Under the pieces are notes generated by a model. That model was not told the DNA's origin, did no database searches, and saw only the letters and a list, made by a program, of their open reading frames with translations. The position numbers and the translations under genes are program-made. This document shows, piece by piece, positions 8,084-16,065 of a stretch of DNA of 64,000 nt (positions are counted from its first letter, which is position 1; each line of letters opens with the position of its first letter). Source of the DNA: Streptomyces deccanensis (GTDB taxonomy: Bacteria; Actinomycetota; Actinomycetes; Streptomycetales; Streptomycetaceae). The stretch lies in contig NZ_CP092431.1 of NCBI RefSeq assembly GCF_022385335.1, forward strand, positions 4,960,001 to 5,024,000, in the 5' to 3' direction.

Positions 8084-8956
8084 ATGGAACCCACGGGACG
8101 AGCAGAGAAGGCAGGACGAGCAGCACGGACCGGTCTGACCGCGAGGATCCGTACCCGGGACGGCTGGGCCGTGTCGCACGCGGTCGTCACGGTGACCGAC
8201 ATGACCGGTACGCAGGTGCTGCGGGCCGAGGCGGACGCCGAAGGGGGCGTGCACGACCCCACGCCGCTCGCGCCGGGCGCGTACACGGTGATCGTCACGG
8301 CGGTCGGCTACACACCGGTGGCCTCCAGCGCTCTCGTGACCGCGCGGGGGCGGGCGGAGATCGGCACGGTCACCCTGGCCCGGCTCGGCGGTACGGAACT
8401 GCCCCCGCCCGGGCCCTGGACCGTCGACCCCGCGCACTCCTCCGTCGCCGCCGTGGCCCAGCACCTCGGGATCTCCAGCGTCCACGGTCGCTTCACCGAC
8501 TTCTCGGCGTCCGTCGAGATCGCCCCGACCCCCGACGAGGGGACCAAGTCCCGGGTGGAGGCGGTGATCCGGGCCGCCTCGATCGACACGGGCAACGCGA
8601 CCCGGGACCAGCACCTGCGCTCCCCGGACTTCCTCGACGTCGAACGGCACCCCGAGATCACCTACGCCTCGACCGGCCTCACGCCCGTCGGCCCGGACCG
8701 CTGGACCGTCCACGGCGAGCTGGGCATGCGCGGGGTCGTACGGCCGGTCGACCTGGACCTGGCGTACCTGGGCACCGGCGCGGATCCGTGGGGCGGCACC
8801 CGCGCCGCCTTCCGGGCCACCGCCGAACTCCGCCGCGAGGACTTCGCCATGAACTACAACCAGGTGGTCCAGGCGGGCATCGCGGCGATCGGGACGACGC
8901 TGAGGGTCGAGCTGGACGTGCAGGCTGTGCAGGATGTGCGGGGGCGGGGCGCGTAG
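8084..8956 (+). CDS. YceI-family protein with N-terminal carboxypeptidase-regulatory-like domain
   Basis: A 290-residue protein. Residues about 10-100 are one CarboxypepD_reg-like domain (DGWAVSHAVVTVTDMTGTQVLRAE, then LAPGAYTVIVTAVGY), similar to those at the tail of the preceding pump. The rest is a YceI lipocalin-like barrel (WTVDPAHSSVAAVAQHLGISSVHGRF, later FLDVERHPEITYAST and LTVHGE-type strands). YceI proteins bind polyisoprenoid or other hydrophobic ligands. No signal peptide is visible. The start is ATG 8084 with GAGGAG upstream; TTG 8075 abuts that site. Sharing the domain with the pump suggests that the two proteins act on the same ligand or touch each other. Confidence 0.9.
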   Translation: MEPTGRAEKAGRAARTGLTARIRTRDGWAVSHAVVTVTDMTGTQVLRAEADAEGGVHDPTPLAPGAYTVIVTAVGYTPVASSALVTARGRAEIGTVTLARLGGTELPPPGPWTVDPAHSSVAAVAQHLGISSVHGRFTDFSASVEIAPTPDEGTKSRVEAVIRAASIDTGNATRDQHLRSPDFLDVERHPEITYASTGLTPVGPDRWTVHGELGMRGVVRPVDLDLAYLGTGADPWGGTRAAFRATAELRREDFAMNYNQVVQAGIAAIGTTLRVELDVQAVQDVRGRGA

Positions 8957-8965
8957 CGCTCCCGC

Positions 8966-9049
8966 AAGGGGCGCGGGGCTGTCCCCGATGTGCGGCTCCG
9001 CCGCGTGGGCGCGAACAACCACGACGCACCCGCGGCCGCCGAACCGCGG
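8966..9049. repeat. palindromic Streptomyces intergenic repeat
   Basis: Contains GGGGCGCGGGGCT, an inner hairpin and the GCGAACAACCACGACGCACC word, which is identical in the copy at 10548-10598. Related to the arms that flank the IS at 3415 and 4428. Confidence 0.7.
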
Positions 9050-9092
9050 AACCCCCCGAGCCATGAGGCGCCCCCGGCCCTACGCTGAGCGC

Positions 9093-9563
9093 ATGGCACG
9101 GAACATCGCGACCAACACGTCGGTCTCCCTCGAAGAACTGCTGGACTTCGTCCGCCCCCGGCACCGGGCGCTCCTGCTCACCCGGCGGTCCGACGGCGGC
9201 CCTCAGGCCTCCCCGCTGACCTGCGGTGTCGACGACTCGGGCCGGATCGTGGTCTCCACGTACCCCGAGCGGGCCAAGACCCGCAACGCCAAGCGGGACG
9301 AGCGCGTGAGCGTCGTCGTGCTGAGCGACGACTGGGACGGCCCCTGGGTCCAGATCGACGGCACGGCCGAGGTCATCGACTCGCCGGACTCGGTCGAGCC
9401 CCTGGTGGAGTACTTCCGCAACATCTCGGGCGAGCACCCGGACTGGGACGAGTACCGCGCGGCGATGATCAAGCAGGGCAAGTCGATCATCCGGATCACA
9501 CCGGTGAAGTGGGGACCGGTGGCCACGGGCGGCTTTCCGGCGCGGCTGGTGGAGGAGGGCTAG
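9093..9563 (+). CDS. PPOX-class F420-dependent oxidoreductase
   Basis: A 156-residue split-barrel flavin/deazaflavin-binding protein. The strands HRALLLTRRSDGGPQASPLTCGVDDSGRIVVSTYPERAKTRNAKRDERVSVVV (quoted here in pieces: RALLLTRRSDG, PLTCGVDD, TRNAKRDERVSVVVLSDD) match the PPOX/pyridoxamine-oxidase-like family. The short length and actinobacterial origin favour the F420-binding subfamily. The substrate is unknown. The start ATG 9093 opens the conserved frame; upstream in-frame codons fall inside the intergenic repeat. It is single and convergent with the TetR gene. Confidence 0.85.
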   Translation: MARNIATNTSVSLEELLDFVRPRHRALLLTRRSDGGPQASPLTCGVDDSGRIVVSTYPERAKTRNAKRDERVSVVVLSDDWDGPWVQIDGTAEVIDSPDSVEPLVEYFRNISGEHPDWDEYRAAMIKQGKSIIRITPVKWGPVATGGFPARLVEEG

Positions 9564-9619
9564 GCGGCCAGCGCTGAGCGGCCGGGCTGAGCGGCGGGGG
9601 CTGAGCGGCCGCAGGGGGT

Positions 9620-10381
9620 TCAGCCCCTCGTCGCCATCACCTCGATGCCGGCGACGAGGGTGTCCAGGGCGTAGCCGAAGTCGCGTTCGCGCATCTCCTC
9701 GACGGTCTCGCCGCCGCGGGCCTCCATGAGGTCGGCGGAGTGCTGGATGACCTCAGGGGGTTCGGGGGAGTCGGACACCGCGCTCATGGCGTTGCGGAAG
9801 TACTCCTCCTGGGTCATCCCGGCTGCGGCGGAGCGCTGCGCGAAGTGCCCCTCGATGGTGCCGAAGCCGTACACGAACTGGAAGACCGCCGCGATGGCAC
9901 CGGCCTGGCCGCGCGCGGGCAGCCCGGTGCGGCGGATCACACGCTGCACGGCGAGCGAGAAGTCCAGCGCGTGCGGGCCGATGTTGAGAAAAGTGCCCGC
10001 GAGGGGTGACACCCAGGGGTGGCGGACCAGGACCGACCGGTACTCCCCGGCCAGCGTGCGCAGTTGGTCCCGCCAGTCCTCGTCGGAGTCGGGCGAGGGG
10101 AGCCGCATCTCGCCGAACGCCTGGTCGAGGGCGAGTTCCAGCAGGTCGTCCTTGGTGTCCACGTACCAGTAGACCGACATCGCCGTCACGTTCAGCTCGG
10201 CCGCCAGCCGCCGCATCGAGAACTTGGCCAGGCCCTCGGCGTCCAGCAGCCGCACGGACGCCACGGTGATCCGCTCCCGGTCCAGCCCCGAGGGTTGCCC
10301 ACCCCGCCCGACCCGCGCCTTCTCCTCCAGCCAGACGCTGGCTCGCGCGCCCCCTCCGGCCCGACCGGCTCCCTTCACCAT
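9620..10381 (-). CDS. TetR/AcrR-family transcriptional regulator
   Basis: A 253-residue repressor. The N-terminal HTH spans about residues 35-80 (ITVASVRLLDAEGLAKFSMRRLAAELNVTAMSVYWYVDTKDDLLELALD). The all-helical ligand-binding domain is of the tetracycline-repressor C-terminal type (GQAGAIAAVFQFVYGFGTIEGHFAQR). A 30-residue basic/Gly-rich extension precedes the HTH. The start ATG 10381 follows GGAAGGTGGGTC. It lies downstream of, and on the same strand as, a DHA2 pump, with a 233-bp gap filled by a repeat. The repeated CGTACG sites upstream of the pump are its likely targets (inference). Confidence 0.9.
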   Translation of the reverse strand: MVKGAGRAGGGARASVWLEEKARVGRGGQPSGLDRERITVASVRLLDAEGLAKFSMRRLAAELNVTAMSVYWYVDTKDDLLELALDQAFGEMRLPSPDSDEDWRDQLRTLAGEYRSVLVRHPWVSPLAGTFLNIGPHALDFSLAVQRVIRRTGLPARGQAGAIAAVFQFVYGFGTIEGHFAQRSAAAGMTQEEYFRNAMSAVSDSPEPPEVIQHSADLMEARGGETVEEMRERDFGYALDTLVAGIEVMATRG

Positions 10382-10547
10382 GACCCACCTTCCGAGACAT
10401 ACTTTCCGCCGCCGGTGACGATGCTAGGCGGGCGCAGCCCTCGGGAAGTGCCGCGAACGGCGCGCACGCGCGACGGCGCTGGATGTGCGGCAAGGGACAC
10501 GCGTTTTCCGACGACGCCGAACGTGCCGCGCGCAGCGCGCACTTCAG

Positions 10548-10598
10548 AGGCGCGGGGAACTGCGCGAACAACCACGACGCACCCGCACCCGCCGAACG
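10548..10598. repeat. palindromic Streptomyces intergenic repeat
   Basis: A further copy of the repeat family, with GGCGCGGGGAACTGCGCGAA and then AACCACGACGCACCCGCACC. It sits between the TetR gene and the DHA2 pump. Apart from it and GC-rich flanks, 10382-10614 holds no gene. Confidence 0.7.
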
Positions 10599-10614
10599 GC
10601 CAGCACCCCCCGAG

Positions 10615-12129
10615 CTATGAGGCGCCCACCAGCCCACGCCCCCGCTCCCGTTCCCCCTTCTCCGCCCTGCGCAACAACCCCGCCGCCACCAACCCCCCGA
10701 GCAGCACAGCCACGGCCCCCACCACCAGACTCGTCTCCACCCCGGAGGAGAACGCGGACATCACCTCGGCCCGCTCCCCAGCCGTGTCCGCCCCCGCCAA
10801 CGCCGCAGGCAACGACGCCGCCGCCACCGGAACCAGCGCCCCGAACCGCGAGTTGAGCACGGCCCCCAGCACGGCCACCCCCAACCCCGTTCCGAACTCC
10901 GCGAGCGTGCCGTTGATCCCGGCGCCCACCCCCGCCTTGGCCGGCGGAATCGCGCTCATGATCGCGTGCGCCATCGCGGGGTTGGCGATCGCGCAGCCCA
11001 CCCCGATCAGCACCAGCCCGAGCAGTGTCCCGGCGTAACCGCCGGAGGCCATCGAGGCGATGGCGACCAGCCCGCCCGACATCAGCACCATCCCCAGCGC
11101 GATCGACACCGGCATCCCGAGCTTCGCCGTCCACTTCGCCGACAGCCCGGAGAAGTTGAGGACGACGACGACCAGGGCGAGCGGCGCGGTCCGCAGCCCC
11201 GCCTCCAACGCGTCGTAGCCGAGCACGAACTGCAGATGCTGGGTGAGGAGGAAGAGCGCGCCCCCCATGCCGAAGGTGATGAGGACGGCCCCGGCGACGG
11301 CACCCGTGAAGCGACGATCACGGAAGAAGTGCAGGTCGAGCATGGGGTACGGGATACGGCTCTCCCAGTAGGCGAAGGCCGCGAGGACGACCGCGGCGAC
11401 GGCGGCCGTGACGAGCACCCGGCCCGACGTCCAGCCGTGTTCGGGACCCGAGATGATCGCGTAGACGAGCGCGGCCATACCGATGGTCGACAGCAGCGCG
11501 CCGAGCAGGTCCGGCCGGTCGCCCCGCGGATTCTTCGACTCGGGGACCAGCGCGATCACGGCCACCACGCCCAGCGCGGCCACCGGCAGGTTGATCAGGA
11601 AGATGGCGCCCCACCAGAAGTGGCCGAGCATGAAGCCGCCGAGGAGGGGACCGGCCGCGAAGCCGAGGGCGTTGACCGCCGCCCAGATGCCGATCGCCTT
11701 CGGCTGCTCGTCGGGGGTGAAGATCTGCATGGCGACGGCGAGGGTCGTGGTCAGCAGCAGCGCGCCGCCGACGCCCATCCCGGCCCGCGCGGCGATCAAC
11801 TGGCCGGTGGACTGGGCGAGTCCGGCCACCAGCGAGCCGATGCCGAACAGCACCAGGCCCGCGATCAGCATCTTCTTGCGGCCGTAGCGGTCGGCCGCGC
11901 TGCCGGCGCTGAGCAGCAGGCCCGACTGCACCAGCGAGTACGCGTTGATCATCCACTGGATGTCCGAGGTGGCCGCCCCCAACTCCTCGGTGAGGGACGG
12001 GATCGCCACGTTCAGCACGGTGTTGTCCAGCAGCACCGTGAGCTGCGCGAGACAGATGACACCGAGGATCAGCCAGCGTTGCGGATGCCCCTGGGTGGAG
12101 GGGGCTGCGGGGACGGCGGGGGTCGACAT
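10615..12129 (-). CDS. DHA2-family (EmrB/QacA) MFS drug efflux pump
   Basis: A 504-residue, 14-helix MFS transporter. LAQLTVLLDNTVLNVAIPSL is the first helix with the conserved acidic residue. GSAADRYGRKKMLIAGL is the loop 2-3 signature. The antiporter motif C region (IGVGCAIANPAMAHAIMSAIPPAKAG) lies in the second half. It probably exports antibiotics or toxic metabolites by proton antiport. The start is ATG 12129; GTG 12138 is in frame. The ribosome site is weak. It is regulated by the neighbouring TetR protein (inference from context and from the operator-like repeats directly upstream). Confidence 0.92.
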   Translation of the reverse strand: MSTPAVPAAPSTQGHPQRWLILGVICLAQLTVLLDNTVLNVAIPSLTEELGAATSDIQWMINAYSLVQSGLLLSAGSAADRYGRKKMLIAGLVLFGIGSLVAGLAQSTGQLIAARAGMGVGGALLLTTTLAVAMQIFTPDEQPKAIGIWAAVNALGFAAGPLLGGFMLGHFWWGAIFLINLPVAALGVVAVIALVPESKNPRGDRPDLLGALLSTIGMAALVYAIISGPEHGWTSGRVLVTAAVAAVVLAAFAYWESRIPYPMLDLHFFRDRRFTGAVAGAVLITFGMGGALFLLTQHLQFVLGYDALEAGLRTAPLALVVVVLNFSGLSAKWTAKLGMPVSIALGMVLMSGGLVAIASMASGGYAGTLLGLVLIGVGCAIANPAMAHAIMSAIPPAKAGVGAGINGTLAEFGTGLGVAVLGAVLNSRFGALVPVAAASLPAALAGADTAGERAEVMSAFSSGVETSLVVGAVAVLLGGLVAAGLLRRAEKGERERGRGLVGAS

Positions 12130-12151
12130 GCTGTACACCGTAGAACAGTCC

Positions 12152-12211
12152 CTGTACGGCGTACGAAACGGATGCCACCGACGTACGAACCCGATGCCAC
12201 CGGCGTACGAG
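12152..12211 (-). promoter_or_regulatory. tandem CGTACG operator-like repeats upstream of the DHA2 pump
   Basis: Two 22-bp direct repeats begin CGTACGAA (12160-12181 and 12182-12203), followed by a third CGTACGAG. The spacing is two helical turns. The adjoining GTACGGCGTAC (12154-12164) is palindromic, and CTGT(N10)ACAG at 12131-12148 adds further dyad symmetry. These are typical TetR-type targets next to the pump start. Confidence 0.65.
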
Positions 12212-12276
12212 AAGGGCGGTGGCCCAGGGGTTCGTGCTCACCCTGGGCCACCGCCCCGCTGACGACGCGTCCGGCG

Positions 12277-14514
12277 CTACTTCGCCTGCGTCAGGTCGTA
12301 GAACGTCGTGCCGTCGACCGTCACCGACTCGAAGTTCTCCTGGACCCAGGAGCTGATCTGCGAGGAGGTGCCGTCGCTGCCGCCGCCCATGCGGCCGCCG
12401 GAGCCGCCGGAGATGAAGTAGTGGATCTTGCCGTCCTCCACGTACTCCTTGAACTCCGCGAGGGTCGGGGACGGGTCGGTGCCGTTGAAGCCACCGATCG
12501 CCATGACCGGGTCGCCGGTGGAGAGCTGGTAGCTCGCCGCGTTCTGGGCGCCGATGGCGGCGGCCGCCCAGGTGTAGTCACCCACGTTCTTCTCCAGCAG
12601 TTCCTTGGCCTCGTCGCTGACGGAGGTGCCGTTGATCAGGCCGCCCATGCCGCCACCGCCGCCGCCACCCATGCGACCGCCGTCACCGTTCTGGGTCTGG
12701 CCGGTGCCCTGGCCCGGCTGCTGGTTGCCCTGGCCGCCGCCGAAGCCGCCGGTCGGGGGCTGCCCCTGCTGGTTGTTCTGCCCCTGCTGGTTGTTCTGGC
12801 CAGGCATAACGCCACCGCCGCCACCGGGGCCGCCGCGCATGCCGCCACCGCCGGGGCCGCCGCCCATCCCCCCGCGGGTCGACGGGCCGGCCGTCACGAT
12901 CGAACCGGTGTGCCCCTCGTTGAGGGTGGTGAGGCTGTACGACGTCGGGCCCGCCACCGCCGTGACGAAGCTCAGGCCGACGACCGCCAGGGCCAGTCGC
13001 CGCCCCAGCCTGGCCACGAAGACCAGGCCGAGCGCGACCACCAGACCGCCGACGAGCACGACCCACTTCAGCCAGGGCAGGTAGTCGGAGGAGCGGTTGA
13101 GGAGGACGTAACCCCAGGCGGCCGTGGCCGTCATGGCGGCGGCCAGCGTGATCGACGCCCAGAACTTGTCCCGCTGGTCCCAGAGCAGTGCCGCGCCCAT
13201 ACCGATCAGCGGCGCGATGTAGGGGGCGAGGGCCACGGTGTAGTACTCGTGGAAGATGCCCTGCATAAAGCTGAAGACCACCATGGTGATCAGCAGCGAG
13301 CCGCCCCAGAGGAGGAAGGCCGCGCGGGTGGTGTCCGTGCGCTTCAGCTTCCGCGTGGCCCAGATCGCGGCGCCCAGCAGGAGCAGCGCGGCCGGGATCA
13401 GCCAGGAGATCTGACCGCCGATGGAGGAGCTGAACATCCGGTCCCAGCCGGTCTCGCCCCAGTTGCCGCCACCGCCGCCTCCGCCACCACCGCCGACGCT
13501 GCCGGTCTCCTCGCCGTTCAGACGGCCGAGACCGTTGTAGCCGAAGGTCAGTTCGAGGAAGGAGTCGTTCTGCGAACCGCCGATGTACGGGCGGGACGAC
13601 GCGGGCCACAGCTCCACGATCGCGACCCACCAGCCGCCGGAGACGACCATCGCCAGCCCGGCGAGCAGTACCTGCCCGACCCGCTTCTTGACCGAGGCCG
13701 GTGCGAGGACGACGTACACGAGGGCGAGGACCGGCAGGATCAGGAACGCCTGGAGCGTCTTGACCAGGAAGGCGAGGCCGATGGCGACACCGGCCCAGAC
13801 CAGCCACTTCGTCTGCGCCTTCTCCATGGCGCGGAGGGTGCAGTAGACCGCGGCGGCCATCAGCAGCGCGAGCGCCGCGTCCGGGTTGTTGAAGCGGAAC
13901 ATCAGCGCGGCGACGGGCGTGAGCGCGAACACCGCCATGGTGAGGAAGCCGGCCGTGGCGTTGAACCGACGGCGTACGGCCGCCCACAGCACCCCGGCGG
14001 TGGCGACGGCCATCAGGACCTGCGGGAACAGGATCGCGAAGGAGTTGAGGCCGAACAGCCGCACCGACAGTGCCATCGGCCAGAGGGAGGCCGGGGGCTT
14101 GTCGACGGTGATCGCGTTGGCGGAGTCCAGCGAGCCGAAGAAGAAGGCCTTCCAGGACTGGCTGCCCGCCTGCACGGCCGCCGAGTAGAAGGAGTTGGCG
14201 TACCCGGAGGCCGTGAGGTTCCAGGTGTAGAGGCCGCCGATGAGGAGGAGGGTGAGGAGGAAGCCGGGGCGGATCCAGCGGTGGTCCTCGGGCCGGCCTC
14301 GCCACAGGCGCTTCGCGAAGGGCTGCCGTGGCTCGCCCCCGCCGGGGGCCGGTTCGCCCGCGCCTGGGGCTGGTTCGCCCGCTCCGGCGGCCGGGGGCTC
14401 GGCGGGTGCCCCCGGAACCACCGGTTCCCGCGCGGCTGTTCTCTCCGTGTCCGGCCCCTGGCCGGAGCCGGGACCCCCCGGCCGTCCGGTCGTCGTCTCG
14501 TACTGCGTGGTCAT
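12277..14514 (-). CDS. GT39/ArnT-like membrane glycosyltransferase (YkcB-like)
   Basis: A 745-residue polytopic protein. A P/G/E-rich cytoplasmic N-terminus of about 65 residues is followed by PMT_2-type helices with the first-loop acidic signature (YANSFYSAAVQAGSQSW, then DKPPASLWPMALSVRLFGLN). These enzymes move a sugar from polyprenyl phosphate to an acceptor outside the membrane. A run of ten Gly near residue 350 and a GPGGGG/GQNNQQGQ-rich stretch around residues 560-640 are unusual. A small globular tail (TWAAAAIGAQNAASYQLSTG, then GDPVMAIGGFNGTDPSPT) ends the protein. Its ATG overlaps the stop of the upstream GT2 gene (ATGA), so the two are translationally coupled. The GT2 enzyme likely makes the polyprenyl-sugar donor. 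Confidence 0.88.
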   Translation of the reverse strand: MTTQYETTTGRPGGPGSGQGPDTERTAAREPVVPGAPAEPPAAGAGEPAPGAGEPAPGGGEPRQPFAKRLWRGRPEDHRWIRPGFLLTLLLIGGLYTWNLTASGYANSFYSAAVQAGSQSWKAFFFGSLDSANAITVDKPPASLWPMALSVRLFGLNSFAILFPQVLMAVATAGVLWAAVRRRFNATAGFLTMAVFALTPVAALMFRFNNPDAALALLMAAAVYCTLRAMEKAQTKWLVWAGVAIGLAFLVKTLQAFLILPVLALVYVVLAPASVKKRVGQVLLAGLAMVVSGGWWVAIVELWPASSRPYIGGSQNDSFLELTFGYNGLGRLNGEETGSVGGGGGGGGGGNWGETGWDRMFSSSIGGQISWLIPAALLLLGAAIWATRKLKRTDTTRAAFLLWGGSLLITMVVFSFMQGIFHEYYTVALAPYIAPLIGMGAALLWDQRDKFWASITLAAAMTATAAWGYVLLNRSSDYLPWLKWVVLVGGLVVALGLVFVARLGRRLALAVVGLSFVTAVAGPTSYSLTTLNEGHTGSIVTAGPSTRGGMGGGPGGGGMRGGPGGGGGVMPGQNNQQGQNNQQGQPPTGGFGGGQGNQQPGQGTGQTQNGDGGRMGGGGGGGMGGLINGTSVSDEAKELLEKNVGDYTWAAAAIGAQNAASYQLSTGDPVMAIGGFNGTDPSPTLAEFKEYVEDGKIHYFISGGSGGRMGGGSDGTSSQISSWVQENFESVTVDGTTFYDLTQAK

Positions 14515-16025
14515 CGTGCGTTCCTCGAATCCTGATCGTGCGGGCTCACCGGACGCATCCGCATGGTCGGCTCCCCCCAGGTGCGGTCCGCGGCGTCTCC
14601 GGCGCGGAACGGGTTCGTGGTGTACGTCGGCTGGAACCGGTCCTGATGGCCGTACGGCCCCGGCTGCCCCGGACGCACCGTCGCGGCGGTCGCGTGGACC
14701 GGCGACGAGGTGTGCTGCGGGGCGGGGTGGTGCGCGGCCACGACGGTCGAGCCCTCGACGGGGAAGCCCTCGCCCGGGGAGCCGTCACGCCGGTCCGGGA
14801 ACACCCACGCCCTGAAGAGCAGGAACCGCAGCACCGTCGCAGCGAGGTTGGCCGCGACGAGGACCGCCAGTTCCGTGGAGTGCGCGGGGTCGGAGGTCGC
14901 CGCGTTCAGGGCGGCGAGCGAGCCGCTGGTGAGGGCCAGTCCGATACCGAACACCACCAGGCCCTGCGCCTGGTGCTTGATCACACCGCCGCGGCCACGG
15001 ACGCCGAAGGTCAGGCGCCGGTTGGCGGCCGTGTTGGCGATCGCCGAGACCAGCAGGGCGAGCGCGTTGGCGATCTGCGCCCCGGAGAAGGCCCGGAAGC
15101 CGCTGTAGAGGAGCAGGTAGAAGAGGGTGGAGAGGCCGCCCACGACGCAGAACCCGAGGAGCTGGCGGGCGAGGCCGCGCGGCACGTCCTGGATCTCACG
15201 GTCCCGGGGATCGTCCCCGAACGGCCGTGCGAGCCGATCAAGCGCGAGGGACCCGGTGGCCAACGCCTTCCCGACCCGCCACACACCCTTGAGGTCGTCG
15301 GTGGCGGTCTGCACGATGTGGACGGTCGAGTCCGGGTCGTCGACCCAGTCCACCGGCACCTCGTGGATCCTGAGCCCGGCCCGCTCCGCGAGCACCAGCA
15401 TCTCGGTGTCGAAGAACCACCCGGTGTCCTCGACCAGCGGCAGCAGCACCTGGGCGACGTCCCAGCGTATCGCCTTGAACCCGCACTGCGCGTCCGAGAA
15501 CCGGGCCTGGAGCGAGCCCCGCAGGATCAGGTTGTACGCGCGGCTGATGAACTCCCGCTGGGGGCCGCGCACCACCCGCGAGGAGCGGGCGAGCCGGGAG
15601 CCGATCGCGAGGTCCGAGTGACCGGAGATCAGCGGGGCGACGAGCGGGAGCAGGGCGTTGAGGTCCGTCGACAGGTCCACGTCCATGTAGGCGAGGACCG
15701 GCGCGTCGGACGCGGACCACACGGTCCCCAGGGCCCGCCCCCGCCCCTTCTGCTCCAGCCGGAAGGACGTCACCTCGGGAAGCTCGGCCGCCAGCCGCGC
15801 GGCCACCCGCGGGGTGGTGTCCGTCGACGCGTTGTCCGCGATCGTGATGCGGAACGCGTACGGGAACGTGCGCGCGAGGTGCTCGTGCAGTCTGAGCACG
15901 CACGGCTGGAGGTCCTTCTCCTCGTTGTAGACGGGGATCACTACGTCCAGGACAGGCGTACCGGCGTTTCCGGCCGGGAGGTGCTCCCGCGCCGGCAGGG
16001 TGCCGGGAGAAGAGTCGGTTCGCAT
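14511..16025 (-). CDS. bifunctional GT2 glycosyltransferase / GtrA-family protein (YkcC-like)
   Basis: A 504-residue protein. Residues about 25-240 are a DPM1-type GT2 domain (LDVVIPVYNEEKDLQPCVLRL, the metal-binding DVDLSTDLNALLPL and the QCGFKAIRWDVAQ acceptor region). Residues about 280-420 are four GtrA-type helices. It should transfer a sugar from a nucleotide donor to polyprenyl phosphate and help flip it. That product feeds the coupled GT39 enzyme. The tail of about 80 residues is disordered (YTTNPFRAGDAADRTWGEPT). The start is ATG 16025; GTG 16034 is possible. It is the third gene of the RR-HK-GT2-GT39 operon. Confidence 0.9.
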   Translation of the reverse strand: MRTDSSPGTLPAREHLPAGNAGTPVLDVVIPVYNEEKDLQPCVLRLHEHLARTFPYAFRITIADNASTDTTPRVAARLAAELPEVTSFRLEQKGRGRALGTVWSASDAPVLAYMDVDLSTDLNALLPLVAPLISGHSDLAIGSRLARSSRVVRGPQREFISRAYNLILRGSLQARFSDAQCGFKAIRWDVAQVLLPLVEDTGWFFDTEMLVLAERAGLRIHEVPVDWVDDPDSTVHIVQTATDDLKGVWRVGKALATGSLALDRLARPFGDDPRDREIQDVPRGLARQLLGFCVVGGLSTLFYLLLYSGFRAFSGAQIANALALLVSAIANTAANRRLTFGVRGRGGVIKHQAQGLVVFGIGLALTSGSLAALNAATSDPAHSTELAVLVAANLAATVLRFLLFRAWVFPDRRDGSPGEGFPVEGSTVVAAHHPAPQHTSSPVHATAATVRPGQPGPYGHQDRFQPTYTTNPFRAGDAADRTWGEPTMRMRPVSPHDQDSRNAR

Positions 16026-16065
16026 GACCACCACATTCGCGAGCCGCTCTGTTATGCCCGTGTGC

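Noticed and set aside
10966..14535. 1,189-codon plus-strand frame across the DHA2 pump and GT39 genes
   Set aside because: It spans two well-supported minus-strand genes and has no recognisable domain. It is a compositional shadow.
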